From: Candidatus Marithrix sp.
GTDB taxonomy: Bacteria; Pseudomonadota; Gammaproteobacteria; Beggiatoales; Beggiatoaceae
Length of the DNA: 64,000 bases
Assembly (NCBI GenBank): GCA_016744775.1
Contig: JADGDS010000001.1
Coordinates: 285,628 to 349,627, forward strand
Direction of reading: 5' to 3'
Shown here: positions 46,901 to 58,200 of the stretch, piece after piece
Layout: each line of letters begins with the position of its first letter
How positions within the stretch are numbered: position 1 is the first letter of the stretch
Position numbers and translations under genes: made by a program
Notes under the pieces: model-generated
Seen by the model: the letters and a program-made list of their open reading frames with translations, nothing else
Database searches by the model: none
What the model was told of the DNA's origin: nothing

Positions 46901-49900
46901 CTCTGCAATTAATTTTGAAAAAAACTGAAAATGCGAGCGTTTATCTTTTTGAAATTTATTGTTCCTTAGTGGATACCTCAGTTGATCCTAGTTGGACTCA
47001 ACTTGTTTCTGGACAATTAACTAACAATTTCTCTGAAATATCATTCCCTAATAATAATCATAAAGAAAAGTTAGCAGAAATTAACTTTGAGGAATTGCAA
47101 GCCCGTTGTACTGAACAAATATCTCCTACAGATTTTTACACTAGCTATTACATGGACTATGGTCCCAGCTTTAAATTAGTCCAGCAATTCTGGAAAAATG
47201 ACAATGAAGTGCTGGCACAACTCGAAGTTCCGTCAGTATTATTAGACAATTATTACCTACATCCAGCCATATTGGATGCTGCTGGTCATATTTTAGGTGA
47301 ACTTTTACCCCGCGATAGTTATCTTCCCATGGTGGTAGAACAATTACGGATTTATAGTCAGCCTAACACAATTTTGTGGAGCTATGGCAAAATTCGACAT
47401 GATCCATCTGGTAATATGGACACTATAGCTGGTGATGTGTGGTTATTTGATGAACAGGGTAATATCATTGCCAGTATGTTAGGAACAACTGTTAAACGAG
47501 CTGATCCTACACTTCTACAAAAGACTGAAAATATCAAAGACTATTTGTATAATGAGAGTTGGCAAATAAAAGCTGCGACAACAATCAACTTGGATAAAAA
47601 TACACAAGGCAAATGGTTAATCTTTGCCGATCAACTTGGTATTGCTACTGAGCTAGCAGCTAGTTTATCACAATCAGGACATTCACCAGTTTTAGTTTAT
47701 CATGGGGAGGTTTATGAGCAGCTAAGTAAAACCCATTATTGTCTGAATCCCGGTGAACCTAGTGATTTCCAACAATTAATTAAAACATTACAATCTGATG
47801 TGCTTTATCAGGGTATAGTTCACTTGTGGAGTTTAGATGAACTATCTAACGATTATGATGTATCAAATTTATTATCCTGTGGAAGTATTTTACATTTAGT
47901 CCAAGCATTATCCCAAACTAATATATCTTCTCATCTATGGTTAGTCACCCAAGGTGCACAACCTGTTGGTGAGCCAACGAAATTACAAATTCAACAAGCA
48001 CCTGTATGGGGACTGAGTCAGGTTATCAACTTAGAGTATCCAGAATTTCATTGTGCATCATTGGATTTAGAAAATAGAACACCAGCCAAAGCAGCAGCTC
48101 AGCACTTAATAACAGAATTATTATCTTCTGATCGTGAAACACGCATCGCCTACCGTCATGGAGTCCGCCATGTAGCACGGTTACAGCCATTTACTGCCAA
48201 TAACGAAATGTTTCAGGTAAGGATGGAGAATTATGGTCTCCTCGAAAATCTTCAATTAAAACCCATGACGCGCTGCCAACCTGGTCCAAATAAAGTAGAA
48301 ATTCAGGTTCGGGCGGCTGGTTTGAACTTTCGGGATATCCTCAATGTTTTAGGAATGCTGAAGACATATTATGCAGAACAGCTAGGAATTCACAATGCCA
48401 GTGATATACCGTTGGGATTTGAGTGTGCCGGAACAATTGTTGCGGTTGGTGCTGAAGTAACAAATTATAAAGTAGGTGACAATGTCATTGCATTGGCTGA
48501 TGGCAGTCTTGCTAGTTTTGTGATTGTGCCAGTGGAAAATATTGCACACAAACCAGAAAAACTAAGTTTTGAAGAAGCTGCCACAATTCCAGTTGCCTTT
48601 TCCACTGCTTATTATGCACTGCACCATCTAGCCAATATCAAAGCCACAGACCGAGTACTAATTCATGCTGCAGCCGGTGGTGTCGGTCAAGCTGCTGTAC
48701 AATTGGCTAAACGTGCTGGTGCTGAGATTTTTGGTACTGCTAGCCAGCCAAAATGGGACTATCTAAAATCAATGGGGGTATCTCATGTAATGAACTCTCG
48801 CACTACTGAGTTTGCTGATAATATTAATAATTTGACAAATGGACTAGGAGTTGATATTGTTGTAAACAGTTTAAGTGGAGAATTCATTGAGAAAAGTTTT
48901 GATATAATAGCTGAAAATGGACGTTTTATTGAGTTGGGAAAAATGGATATATGGGATGATCAACAGGTTCAAGCACATAGTCCCGGTGTTAGTTATTTTC
49001 CCTTTGATTTTAGAGATGAATATTTGGCTGATCCTGATCTGGTGCCTACAATTTGGGATAAATTAGTAATAGCTTTTAATGAAGGGTCATTGAAACCTTT
49101 GCCACATACTATTTTTCCCATTCAGGATGTGGTCGAAGCTTTTCGTTTTATGCAGCAAGCAAAACATGTGGGTAAGATAGTCCTTTCTATGCCTGAGGTG
49201 AATTCAAATAAAACTGAGATACACCAAGATGGGAGCTATTTGATTACTGGTGGTCTTGGAGGCTTAGGGCTTAAAGTTGCAAATTGGTTAATTGACCAAG
49301 GGGCACAACATTTGATATTGACTGGACGACAGGGAACAAATTCAACACAAGCTCAGACTGCTGTTCAAGAAATGAGACAACGTGGTGCCAATGTTTTAGT
49401 AGTTAAGGCTGATGTTTCTAAGCTAGATGATGTGACACATCTATTAGAAAAATGTCCAAACTCCTTGCGCGGCATTTTTCACGCTGCGGGTGTTTTAGAT
49501 GATGGCATACTTGAACAACAATCATTGGCACGATTTGAACAGGTAATGGCACCAAAGGCAGCCGGAGCATGGTATTTGCATAACTTGACCCAGCATTACC
49601 CTCTGGATTTATTTGTTTGTTTCTCTTCTACCACCGCTATATTAGGCTCACCGGGACAAGGAAATTATGCTGCCGCTAACGCCTTTTTAGATGCATTAGT
49701 CCATCATCGTCGTGCTTTGGGTTTGCCGGGGCTTTCGATCAATTGGGGGGGGTGGGCAGAAGTTGGCATGGCTGCTAGATTGAGCGAGCGCGTTCGACAA
49801 CGTTTTATCAGTCAAGGTATGAATTTCATAGCCCCTGAATTAGGTTTACAAATCTTGGGGGAATTAATTAGCAAAAATGCAACTCAGGCAGTTGTCATGT

Positions 49901-50421
49901 CACTAGATTGGTCCAAGTGGCTACGGCAAATTCCAAAAATTACACCATTTTATGATCATTTTGCTCGTGCTGGAATGTCTGAAAAGACAGTTGAGGCTGA
50001 TACTTCACCACAAGATTTCCGGGGAAAAATAGAGGATGCACCACAAAACCAACGTCGTAATATGTTGCTAGCACTTGTTCAGGAACTGGTGAACAAAGTG
50101 TTAGGTAAAGGACCTTCAGGAGAACCATTGGGATTGCAACAAGGCTTTTTTGAATATGGTATGGATTCGCTGACATCTATCGAGTTGCGAAATTATCTCC
50201 AGACAAGTTTTGGTTGTTCTTTATCCTCAACTTTGGTTTTCAACTATTCAACCATTGAAACTTTGGTGGATTATCTAGCTACTGAAGTTTTGGCATTAGA
50301 TGAATCTATATCTGAAGAGACACAACCAGAAGAAAAAGATGATGTTCTAGCAACAGAGGTTAAACAGCTTTCAGAAGAAGAAGCTGAAGCTTTGTTGATT
50401 GATGAATTAGAAAAAATTTAA
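43906..50421 (+). CDS. Type I PKS 1: KS-AT-DH-ER-KR-ACP
   Basis: A 2171-residue, fully reducing module. KS: TACSTSLVAVH (Cys about 188), EAHGTGTSIGDP, KTNVGH. AT: GHSVGEY (Ser about 640) and HAFHSP, the malonyl-type signature. DH: His in LADHKVADIVLMP (about 948; Asp replaces the usual Gly four residues later) and Asp in HPAILDAAGH. ER: GLNFRDILNVLGM and HAAAGGVGQAA (about 1585). KR: ITGGLGGLG (about 1780), active Tyr in GQGNYAAANAF, and LDD in AAGVLDDG, which marks a B-type KR. ACP: GMDSLTSIE (about 2087). It should accept leucyl from the NRPS and add one fully reduced two-carbon unit. It lacks the N-terminal coiled coil seen on PKS2-4. The C-terminus has an acidic docking helix (LSEEEAEALLIDELEKI). 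Confidence 0.95.
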   Translation: MNKMLALEEIQDSDIAIIGMACSFPGARDIDTFWQNMCQGVETINVFADNEIAKSDRAFLNQTNYVKAGSILSGIENFDAAFFGYSPKEAETMDPQHRVFLECAWEALESAGYNSDSYQGAVGIYAGSGPNTYFLNNVFPGREFANCRSFFEPMNDLHLTLGNEKDFLTTRVSYKLNLKGPSFNVQTACSTSLVAVHLACQALMSGECDIALAGGVSIRVPQQVGYLYQEGMIFSPDGHNRTFDAKAQGTVFGNGAGVVVLKSLNEAIADGDNIYAVIKGSAINNDGADKIGYTAPSVDGQKDVISEALAAADIDAETISYIEAHGTGTSIGDPIEIDALTQVFREYTSKKGFCAVGTVKTNVGHLMMAAGISGLIKTILSLKYKQIPPSLHFNEPNPQIDFANSPFYVNTQLSEWETNGIPRRAGVSSFGMGGTNAHIVLEEAPKIPEVVNDLDRDFHLLTLSAKSQLALHALAQRYDDYLNDHPELSLANICFTANVGRKHFNHRLALVGQSVQQIREQLNNVVKQDATLENNYQKTGTKQIAFLFTGQGSQYEDMGLRLYETQPTFRKVIDQCDEILRSYLDIPLLEVLYVGDKSSTASDNVRLNQTAYTQPALFALEYALAELWKSWGIEPDIVMGHSVGEYVAACVAGVFNLEDGLKLIAERARLMQSLPQNGEMVVVMANYELVKDAIEPYKQQVSIAAINGPDNIVISGEQQCIQSILANLRGFKTKKLPVSHAFHSPLMATMLADFELQAQTVAFSPPQIKLISNVTGKLIGDEVATSTYWCQHVCSSVKFANSMVSLNQLNIDVLIEIGPNPILLGMGRQCLPEHDGLWLPSLRSGQADWQQLLSSLGQLYTAGVRVDWEGFNQDYTHQRVELPTYPFQRQRHWLDDISEIPSQYSLNKQNDSKNHPLLGQQLYLAGSDDLYFESRINPNWKHLTYLADHKVADIVLMPLTAYLEMAWAAGIAVFNYDNFAVENVFVHQALILPEDELKSLQLILKKTENASVYLFEIYCSLVDTSVDPSWTQLVSGQLTNNFSEISFPNNNHKEKLAEINFEELQARCTEQISPTDFYTSYYMDYGPSFKLVQQFWKNDNEVLAQLEVPSVLLDNYYLHPAILDAAGHILGELLPRDSYLPMVVEQLRIYSQPNTILWSYGKIRHDPSGNMDTIAGDVWLFDEQGNIIASMLGTTVKRADPTLLQKTENIKDYLYNESWQIKAATTINLDKNTQGKWLIFADQLGIATELAASLSQSGHSPVLVYHGEVYEQLSKTHYCLNPGEPSDFQQLIKTLQSDVLYQGIVHLWSLDELSNDYDVSNLLSCGSILHLVQALSQTNISSHLWLVTQGAQPVGEPTKLQIQQAPVWGLSQVINLEYPEFHCASLDLENRTPAKAAAQHLITELLSSDRETRIAYRHGVRHVARLQPFTANNEMFQVRMENYGLLENLQLKPMTRCQPGPNKVEIQVRAAGLNFRDILNVLGMLKTYYAEQLGIHNASDIPLGFECAGTIVAVGAEVTNYKVGDNVIALADGSLASFVIVPVENIAHKPEKLSFEEAATIPVAFSTAYYALHHLANIKATDRVLIHAAAGGVGQAAVQLAKRAGAEIFGTASQPKWDYLKSMGVSHVMNSRTTEFADNINNLTNGLGVDIVVNSLSGEFIEKSFDIIAENGRFIELGKMDIWDDQQVQAHSPGVSYFPFDFRDEYLADPDLVPTIWDKLVIAFNEGSLKPLPHTIFPIQDVVEAFRFMQQAKHVGKIVLSMPEVNSNKTEIHQDGSYLITGGLGGLGLKVANWLIDQGAQHLILTGRQGTNSTQAQTAVQEMRQRGANVLVVKADVSKLDDVTHLLEKCPNSLRGIFHAAGVLDDGILEQQSLARFEQVMAPKAAGAWYLHNLTQHYPLDLFVCFSSTTAILGSPGQGNYAAANAFLDALVHHRRALGLPGLSINWGGWAEVGMAARLSERVRQRFISQGMNFIAPELGLQILGELISKNATQAVVMSLDWSKWLRQIPKITPFYDHFARAGMSEKTVEADTSPQDFRGKIEDAPQNQRRNMLLALVQELVNKVLGKGPSGEPLGLQQGFFEYGMDSLTSIELRNYLQTSFGCSLSSTLVFNYSTIETLVDYLATEVLALDESISEETQPEEKDDVLATEVKQLSEEEAEALLIDELEKI

Positions 50422-50447
50422 TCTTTTTTTATGATATACAAATAGAC

Positions 50448-53400
50448 ATGAACAATTCAGAACAATCAAAGAAAATATCCCCTACAAAGCAGGCACTATT
50501 AGCTTTGAAAAAGTTGCAAGCTAAGGTTGATGCTTTGGAATATGCTAGAACTGAACCTATCGCCATTATAGCTATGGGCTGCCGTTTCCCCGGTGGAGTT
50601 AATAATCCAGAACAATTTTGGGAATTATTACGTAACGGGATAGACGCGATCACTGAAGTCCCAAAAGAACGATGGGATATTGATGCTTTTTATGATCCAG
50701 ATCCAGAAGCATCAGGTAAAATGTACACACGATATGGTGGCTTTTTAGACAAAATTGATCAATTTGATCCCCAATTTTTTGGTATTGCCCCTCGCGAGGC
50801 TGTAATGCTTGATCCGCAACAGCGTATCTGGCTGGAGGTTTGTTGGGAAGCCTTGGAGCGGGCAAATATTCCCCAAAAAAGTATTATTGGAAGCAATACT
50901 GGTATTTTTGTTGGGACTGAACATCATGATTATTTGGACCAAGTAACACATTCTACTAATCAAACTGATATGCATACTGCAACTGGCAATATGCTTAGTA
51001 TTGTTTCTGGTAGATTAGCTTATTTTCTAGGCACAGAGGGTCCAACAATGACCATTGATACCGCTTGTTCTGCCTCCTTAGTTGCTATTCACTTGGCATG
51101 TCAAAATTTACGAGCTGGTGAATGTGAGCTAGCATTGGCTGGTGGTGTTAATTTAATCTTGAGTCCACTGATGAGCCTTTTAGGTTCTCGTGCGCGTGCT
51201 TTGTCCCCTGATGGTCGTTGCAAAGCCTTTGCAGCATCTGGTGATGGTTATGGACGTGGGGAAGGTTGTGGTGTTCTTGTACTTAAACGTGTTTCAGATG
51301 CCATATCTGATGGAGATAACATTCTGGCTGTTATCACTGGCTCAGCTGTTACTCATGATGGACAGAGTAGTGGCTTAACAGTTCCTAATGGTCTTAGCCA
51401 GCAACGTGTGATACGCAATGCGTTGGAAAATGCGGGTATTAAGCCTAATGAAGTCCAATATGTGGAAGCTCATGGAACGGGAACATCTTTAGGTGATCCT
51501 ATTGAAGTAGAAGCCTTGGGTACTGTTTTTGGTGAGCGAAAAGAACCCCTAGTAATAGGTTCAGTCAAAACCAATTTAGCTCACCTAGAAGCTGCTGCTG
51601 GTGTTGCTGGTGTTATCAAAACTGTGTTAGCCATTCAGCACGGAGAGATTCCGCCACATTTACATTTTGACAAACCAAGCCCACACATTGATTGGGATAA
51701 GTTATCAGTAGAAATACCTACAACTGTTCGTTCTTGGCCAACAAATGGCAATAAGCGTACTGCTGGTGTGAGTTCATTTAGTCTCAATGGAACCAATGTA
51801 CATGCAATTTTACAGCAGCCACCATCTCTGGAGGTGCAGTCATCAGTAAATATAGAACGTCCCTTACACTTGTTGACCATTAGTGCTCAAACTGAAAAAG
51901 CACTAGTTGCACTTAGTCAACGCTATGAGAAATACTTTGAAGCTACGCTAAATCAACCCAATGATATTAAACCAACTTTGGCTGATATATGTTTTTCTAC
52001 TAATGTAGGTAGAACCCATTTTAAACACCGCTTAAGTTTTGTCGCAAGCTCATTAGTACAAGCTCATGAAACCATAGCGGCTTTTAATAATGGAGAAAAG
52101 CAGGGAATTGTATTTAAAACACCAACTAAAGTACGGGGTATTGGCGAACAAGCGAAAGTGGCTTTTCTTTTTACTGGACAAGGAAGTCAGTATGTTAATA
52201 TGGGTCGCCAACTTTACTATACTCATCCCACCTTTCGTCAAGCGATTGAGCAATGTGACAATATTCTACGTACTTATTTGGAAATACCACTAGTTGAAGT
52301 GTTATATATAGGCGATAAATCGCCATTATTAAATCAGACAGTCTATACTCAACCAGTACTTTTTGCCTTAGAATATGCCCTTGTAAAATTGTGGAAAAGT
52401 TGGGGTATTGAACCAGATGTAGTAATGGGTCATAGTGTTGGTGAATATGTAGCCGCGTGTGTGGCTGGCGTGTTCAGTTTGGAAGATGGCTTAAAATTAA
52501 TTGCAGAACGTGGCAAACTAATACAAGCCCTCCCCCAAGATGGTGAAATGGTTGTTGTTGAAACCAACGAAGCCGAAGTCCGTAATATCATTCGTCCCCA
52601 TGCTCAATATGTTTCAATCGCAGCCCTCAATGGTCCTCAAAACACTGTTATTTCAGGTATGCGTAATATTGTTCAAACAGTGGTTGAAACCTTCAAAGCT
52701 GCCGGAATTAAGACAAAAAAACTAACTGTTTCTCACGCTTTCCATTCACCTTTGATGGAACCAATGATATCCGAATTTGAGCGTGTTGCCTGTGAAGTTA
52801 GCTACTATTCACCACAGATACCACTAGTTTCTAACCTAACTGGAGAAATAGCTTCAGTAGATATTGCATCACCTGAGTATTGGTGCCGTCACATTCGACA
52901 ACCAGTTCGTTTTGCGGATGGAATGCATATTTTACATAATCAAGAATATGATATTTTTATAGAAATTGGACCAAAACCTGTTTTGTTAGGCATGGGACAG
53001 CAGTGCTTACCCGGCAATACAGCAGTTTGGCTGCCAAGTTTACGCCAAGGAGAAGATGATTGGCAACAAATGTTAAACACTTTAGGACAATTATATGTGC
53101 ATGGTGTTGCGGTGGATTGGTCCGAATTTAACAATGGCTACTGCTATCGTAAAGTGGTTTTACCAACTTACCCTTTTCAACGCAAACAGTATTGGATTAA
53201 GGAACAGATCAGTGGTGCTGATGAGTTAACTAAAACACCCATTGTTGATATGCTTTATCAAGGGGATGCCAAACAGTTGACTCATTTAATTGATAAAACT
53301 GATTCTTTATCTCAAGAAGAGAAAAAATTATTACCAAAGATCATGCAGCAGTTGGTTGAACAACACCAACAACAATTATCTCAGGCTAAGCACCAAGAAG

Positions 53401-55298
53401 AAAATAAGGATAATTTCTTGTATGAAATCACTTGGCAACCCAAGCCGCGTCAAGATATACCAATAGCAGCCCTTGAGACAGGGAGTTGGTTGATTTTGGC
53501 AGATCAAACTAAGGTTGGACAAACACTGGCTGAATTACTGATAGAACAAGGACAAACTGTTTTTTTAGTTTATGCAAATGAAGTATATATCAACAATGAT
53601 AGTGTTTGGCAATTAAATCCTGCTAGTCCTACTGATTTTGAACGTTTATTTAAGGAAATTTCTTTAACAAAGCCTTTGCAGGGTATTGTTCACTTGTGGA
53701 GTATAGATGTTGGATTCTCTGAAGATTTTACAACTGCTTCCCTTGATAACACTCAACTTTTGACTTGTGGTAGCAGTTTACACTTGATACAAGCAATTAT
53801 CAAGCAGAGCTTAAAACCCAAACTGTGGTTTGTGACACAAGGGGCAGTATCTATTGGTGACCATCCTGTGTCAGTAGCGCAAGCTTCTTTGTGGGGATTA
53901 GGTAAAGTGATTGCACTGGAATATCCACAATTATGGGGTGGTATGCTGGATTTGCCACTTCCATCAGATCAAACAACCACAGATGATTGGGCAGTAACGA
54001 TACTTACCGAAATATGGGATGCTCAGAGAGAAGATAAGTTAGCTTTCCGAGCTGGGCAGCGCTATGTTGCTCGTATAGGATCTTTTGAAGATGACAGAAA
54101 GAATGATGTTATATTGCCAAGATTGCACTCAGATGCAAGTTATTTAATTACTGGTGGTTTGGGGGATTTGGGTATGCATGTTGCGAGGTGGCTGATCAAG
54201 CAGGGAGTAAAACATTTAATTTTGACAGGACGAGGTGGGGCAACTGGCAAAGAGGGTGTGGTTGATCAATTAACTCAAATGGGTGCTGAAGTTAAGGTTG
54301 TAAAAGCTGATGTTGCAAATGCAGAAGATGTGACAAAGATGATGATCGAAATTGAAACATCAATGCCTCCACTACGCGGTATTGTTCATGCAGCTGGCCT
54401 ACTTGATGATGGTATTTTGCTCCAACAAAGTTGGGAACGCTTTAAAAAAGTTATGGACCCAAAAATTGCAGGGAGTTGGCATTTATATACCCAAACTAAA
54501 ACATCTCCTCTTGATTTTTTTGTCTTATTTTCTTCTGCAACCTCATTGCTTGGTACTGCAGGTCAAGGAAGTTATGCAGCTGCTAATGCATTTATGGATG
54601 CCTTGGCTCAACATGGTAAGGTGCAAGGAAAACCATTCTTAAGTATTTGTTGGGCTGGCTGGGATGCAGGTATGGCAGCACGTTTGGATAAACACCATAT
54701 GCATAGGGGAGCTAATAAAGGTATTAATTTAATTTATCCTAAAGATGGATTGCAAGTATTTGGAAAATTATTGAATTTACTTCCATCAAGTGTAATTGGT
54801 GTATTGCCTATAGATTGGGCTGATTTTGCTGATAACCCATTGGCACAACAACCATTATTTTCAAATTTTATCGAAACTAGTCAAACAGAACAGATTAATA
54901 TTATTTCCCTATTGGAGAAAGCACTTCCATATGAACGTGTAGAAATATTAAAGAATTACTTGAAAACTGCAGTGGCTAAAGCATTAGGAACAGATGAGTT
55001 ACCAGATGCCCAACAAGGCTTTTTTGACATGGGAATGGATTCGCTCATAGCAGTTGAATTAAGTAATAAATTGCAAAAGAATTTAAATATTAATTTTCCC
55101 TCTACTATAATTTTTGAATATCCAAGTGTTAACGCTTTGAATGAATACCTACTGAATGAGGTGCTTTCCTTAACTGAACCAGAAGTTAGCACTGTTTCAT
55201 CACAAAAAAACGATTTATCTGAAAAAAATTTATCCCAATCTGAGTTGGTAAATTTAATTGAACAAGAATTAGCAGAAATTATGGAGATGGATAAATGA
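50448..55298 (+). CDS. Type I PKS 2: KS-AT-KR-ACP
   Basis: A 1616-residue module. An N-terminal coiled coil (ALLALKKLQAKVDALE) precedes KS with TACSASLVAIH (Cys about 206) and EAHGTGTSLGDP. AT has GHSVGEY (about 660) and HAFHSP (malonyl type). KR has ITGGLGDLG (about 1233), active Tyr in GQGSYAAANAF and LDD in AAGLLDDG (B type). ACP has MGMDSLIAVE (about 1527). No DH or ER is present, so the product is a beta-hydroxy thioester. The stop overlaps PKS3 as ATGA. Confidence 0.95.
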   Translation: MNNSEQSKKISPTKQALLALKKLQAKVDALEYARTEPIAIIAMGCRFPGGVNNPEQFWELLRNGIDAITEVPKERWDIDAFYDPDPEASGKMYTRYGGFLDKIDQFDPQFFGIAPREAVMLDPQQRIWLEVCWEALERANIPQKSIIGSNTGIFVGTEHHDYLDQVTHSTNQTDMHTATGNMLSIVSGRLAYFLGTEGPTMTIDTACSASLVAIHLACQNLRAGECELALAGGVNLILSPLMSLLGSRARALSPDGRCKAFAASGDGYGRGEGCGVLVLKRVSDAISDGDNILAVITGSAVTHDGQSSGLTVPNGLSQQRVIRNALENAGIKPNEVQYVEAHGTGTSLGDPIEVEALGTVFGERKEPLVIGSVKTNLAHLEAAAGVAGVIKTVLAIQHGEIPPHLHFDKPSPHIDWDKLSVEIPTTVRSWPTNGNKRTAGVSSFSLNGTNVHAILQQPPSLEVQSSVNIERPLHLLTISAQTEKALVALSQRYEKYFEATLNQPNDIKPTLADICFSTNVGRTHFKHRLSFVASSLVQAHETIAAFNNGEKQGIVFKTPTKVRGIGEQAKVAFLFTGQGSQYVNMGRQLYYTHPTFRQAIEQCDNILRTYLEIPLVEVLYIGDKSPLLNQTVYTQPVLFALEYALVKLWKSWGIEPDVVMGHSVGEYVAACVAGVFSLEDGLKLIAERGKLIQALPQDGEMVVVETNEAEVRNIIRPHAQYVSIAALNGPQNTVISGMRNIVQTVVETFKAAGIKTKKLTVSHAFHSPLMEPMISEFERVACEVSYYSPQIPLVSNLTGEIASVDIASPEYWCRHIRQPVRFADGMHILHNQEYDIFIEIGPKPVLLGMGQQCLPGNTAVWLPSLRQGEDDWQQMLNTLGQLYVHGVAVDWSEFNNGYCYRKVVLPTYPFQRKQYWIKEQISGADELTKTPIVDMLYQGDAKQLTHLIDKTDSLSQEEKKLLPKIMQQLVEQHQQQLSQAKHQEENKDNFLYEITWQPKPRQDIPIAALETGSWLILADQTKVGQTLAELLIEQGQTVFLVYANEVYINNDSVWQLNPASPTDFERLFKEISLTKPLQGIVHLWSIDVGFSEDFTTASLDNTQLLTCGSSLHLIQAIIKQSLKPKLWFVTQGAVSIGDHPVSVAQASLWGLGKVIALEYPQLWGGMLDLPLPSDQTTTDDWAVTILTEIWDAQREDKLAFRAGQRYVARIGSFEDDRKNDVILPRLHSDASYLITGGLGDLGMHVARWLIKQGVKHLILTGRGGATGKEGVVDQLTQMGAEVKVVKADVANAEDVTKMMIEIETSMPPLRGIVHAAGLLDDGILLQQSWERFKKVMDPKIAGSWHLYTQTKTSPLDFFVLFSSATSLLGTAGQGSYAAANAFMDALAQHGKVQGKPFLSICWAGWDAGMAARLDKHHMHRGANKGINLIYPKDGLQVFGKLLNLLPSSVIGVLPIDWADFADNPLAQQPLFSNFIETSQTEQINIISLLEKALPYERVEILKNYLKTAVAKALGTDELPDAQQGFFDMGMDSLIAVELSNKLQKNLNINFPSTIIFEYPSVNALNEYLLNEVLSLTEPEVSTVSSQKNDLSEKNLSQSELVNLIEQELAEIMEMDK

Positions 55299-58200
55299 GC
55301 CAAACCTCTGAAGACTTATCTGCTCTACAACGAGCACTTTTATCGTTAAGGGAAATGCGAGCTAAACTTCAAGCACTTGAAAATGCAAAAAACGATTCAA
55401 TTGCCATTATCGGAATGAGTTGCCGTTTTCCCTCTGATGTTGAGACTCCAGAGGAGTTCTGGGATATGCTGTGTAATGGTATTGATGCTGTTAGAGAAGT
55501 ACCCAAAGAGCGATGGGATATTGATGCTTATTATGATCCACATCCAGAAGTCCCGGGTAAAATGTATACCCGCTATGGATCTTTTTTATCACAAGTTGAT
55601 CAATTTGACCCGCTGTTTTTTGGCATTTCGCCTCGCGAAGCCATTAGTATGGATCCACAACAACGGTTGCTTTTGGAACTTAGTTGGGAAGCTTTAGAAC
55701 GAGCTGGTTATGCGCCAACCAAGCTTCCAATCCAAACTGGTGTTTTCATTGGTATGAGCGAAAACGATTATATGACTCTACCAATGCCAAAGGATACACC
55801 AGTAACTGTTTATGATGGTAGTGGTAATGATCTTTGTTTTGCCTCTGGGCGACTTTCTTATATTTTAGGAATTCAAGGTCCTAACCTAGCATTAGATACA
55901 GCCTGTTCTTCTTCATCAGTGGCTATTCATCTAGCAGTGCAGAGTTTACATAATGATGAATGTGAATTAGCACTTGCAGGTGGAGTCCACCTCAATCTAT
56001 CTCCAGAAACAACTGTTTTATTATCCCAATCTGGAGCACTTTCGCCAGATGGACGTTGTAAAACTTTTGATGCCTCTGCTGATGGTTATGGACGTGGTGA
56101 AGGTGGTGGCATCTTCATCTTAAAACGTCTATCTAAAGCAGTGGCAGATGGTGATAACATTTTAGCTATCATTCGTGGTACAGCTACTAACCATGATGGG
56201 CGTAGTAGTGGTTTAACTGTGCCTAACAAAATAGCTCAAGAATCCTTAATTAGGCAAGCTCTAAAAAATGCACAAGTAGAACCCAATAAGGTTAGTTTTG
56301 TGGAGGCACATGGCACAGGCACATCTCTGGGAGACCCTATTGAAATCAGAGCATTAGATGCTGTGTTTGGTAAAGAACGCATAAATCCTCTGATGGTTGG
56401 TTCTGTCAAGACTAATATTGGTCATTTAGAAGGTGCTTCTGGTGTTGCTAGCCTTATGAAAGTCATATTAGCTTTACAACATGGAGAAATACCAGCCAAT
56501 CTACATTTTAAGCAGCCTAATCCTCATATTAACTGGGATATGTTTTATCTCACTGTGCCTACAAAACGCACATCTTGGTCAGCTGAAAATCAGTTGGCTG
56601 GCATGAGTTCTTTTGGTTTGAGTGGTACTAATGTTCATATGGTTATAGAAGCAGCCCCCAATGTGGACAAGGATAATGTACAATCCCCAGAACGCCCATT
56701 GAATTTATTGACACTATCAGCCAAAACAAAAAAAGCTCTAGTAGATTTGGCAAAACTATATACTGAACACTTGGCGACTAATCCGAGCTTGCCCAATGTC
56801 TGTTTTACAGCTAACACTGGCAGAGCGCACTTTGAACATCGGCTAAGTATTGTAGCAGATTCAAATACAGATCTTATAAATCATCTATCTGCTTTCAGCC
56901 AAGGTGTTGAAACCGCAGTTTCAGTGCCCAGTGACGAGAGACCTAAAATTGCATTTCTATTCACTGGACAAGGCGCACAATATGTGAACATGGGTCGCCA
57001 ACTCTATGAAACTCAACCTAGTTTTCGTAAAACGCTGAATCACTGTAGTGAAATTCTACAAGCTTATCTGGATCAACCTCTGTTTGATGTTTTGTTTCCA
57101 ACAGCACAAAATAATCAATCACTAATAAACCAGACTGCCTATGCTCAACCAGCCTTATTTGCTTTAGAATATGCACTTGCTGAGTTGTGGAAATCTTGGG
57201 GAATTGAACCTTCAATTGTTATGGGACACAGTGTGGGTGAATATCTAGCGGCTTGTGTGGCAGGCGTTTTCAGTCTAGAAGATGGCTTGAAATTGATTGC
57301 AGAACGTGGACGGTTAATGCAGAGCTTGCCACAAGACGGCGAAATGGTGGCAGTACATGCCAACGAGGCACAAGTACGTTCGGCAATTCAAACATATGAT
57401 ACAGTTTCTATAGCGGCCTTAAATGGCCCATTGAATGTGGTTATTTCTGGTGAACGTGAAGCCATACAAAAAATTGTTACCAAGCTAGATGCCGAAGGGT
57501 TCAAAACGAAAAAGCTAGTTGTTTCTCATGCTTTCCATTCTCAACTTATGAGACCAATCTTGGCTGAGTTTGAACAGATTGCCAAACAGGTTAGTTATGC
57601 CTCTCCAAAAATTGGGCTAATTTCAAATTTAACAGGGGAATTAAATAATGCTGATGTTGCTACGGCTGATTACTGGTGTCAGCATGTGCTACAACCTGTC
57701 CGTTTTGCAGATGGAATGGCAACTTTACAGCAAAGGAATGTAGATATTTTTGTGGAAATTGGTCCTCAACCCATTTTGTTAGGGATGGGCAGACAATGTT
57801 TTCCTGATGATAACAGGCTTTGGTTGCCTAGCTTGCGTCAGGTAGATGATGATTGGCAGCAAATGTTGAGCAGTTTGAAAACCTTATACCTTCAAGGGGT
57901 AGATGTAGATTGGTTTGGATTTGACCGTGATTATGCTCGCAGTAGGGTGGTATTACCTACTTATCCCTTTCAACGAGAAAGATACTGGTTACGCCAAACT
58001 CCATCAGCTGATTTATTTGAAGGTAAGCAAGATTGGCTTTATAAAGTTATTTGGCAATATCAAGAGCTTGATATGCCTGCTATTTCTTCAGAAGAAGCTG
58101 GCAGTTGGCTAATTTTTACTGACAAGGATGGAGTGGGTGAACAGTTAGCGAACAAACTTAAAGCACAAGGACAATTCTGTAGTTTGATAGCTAATGATGG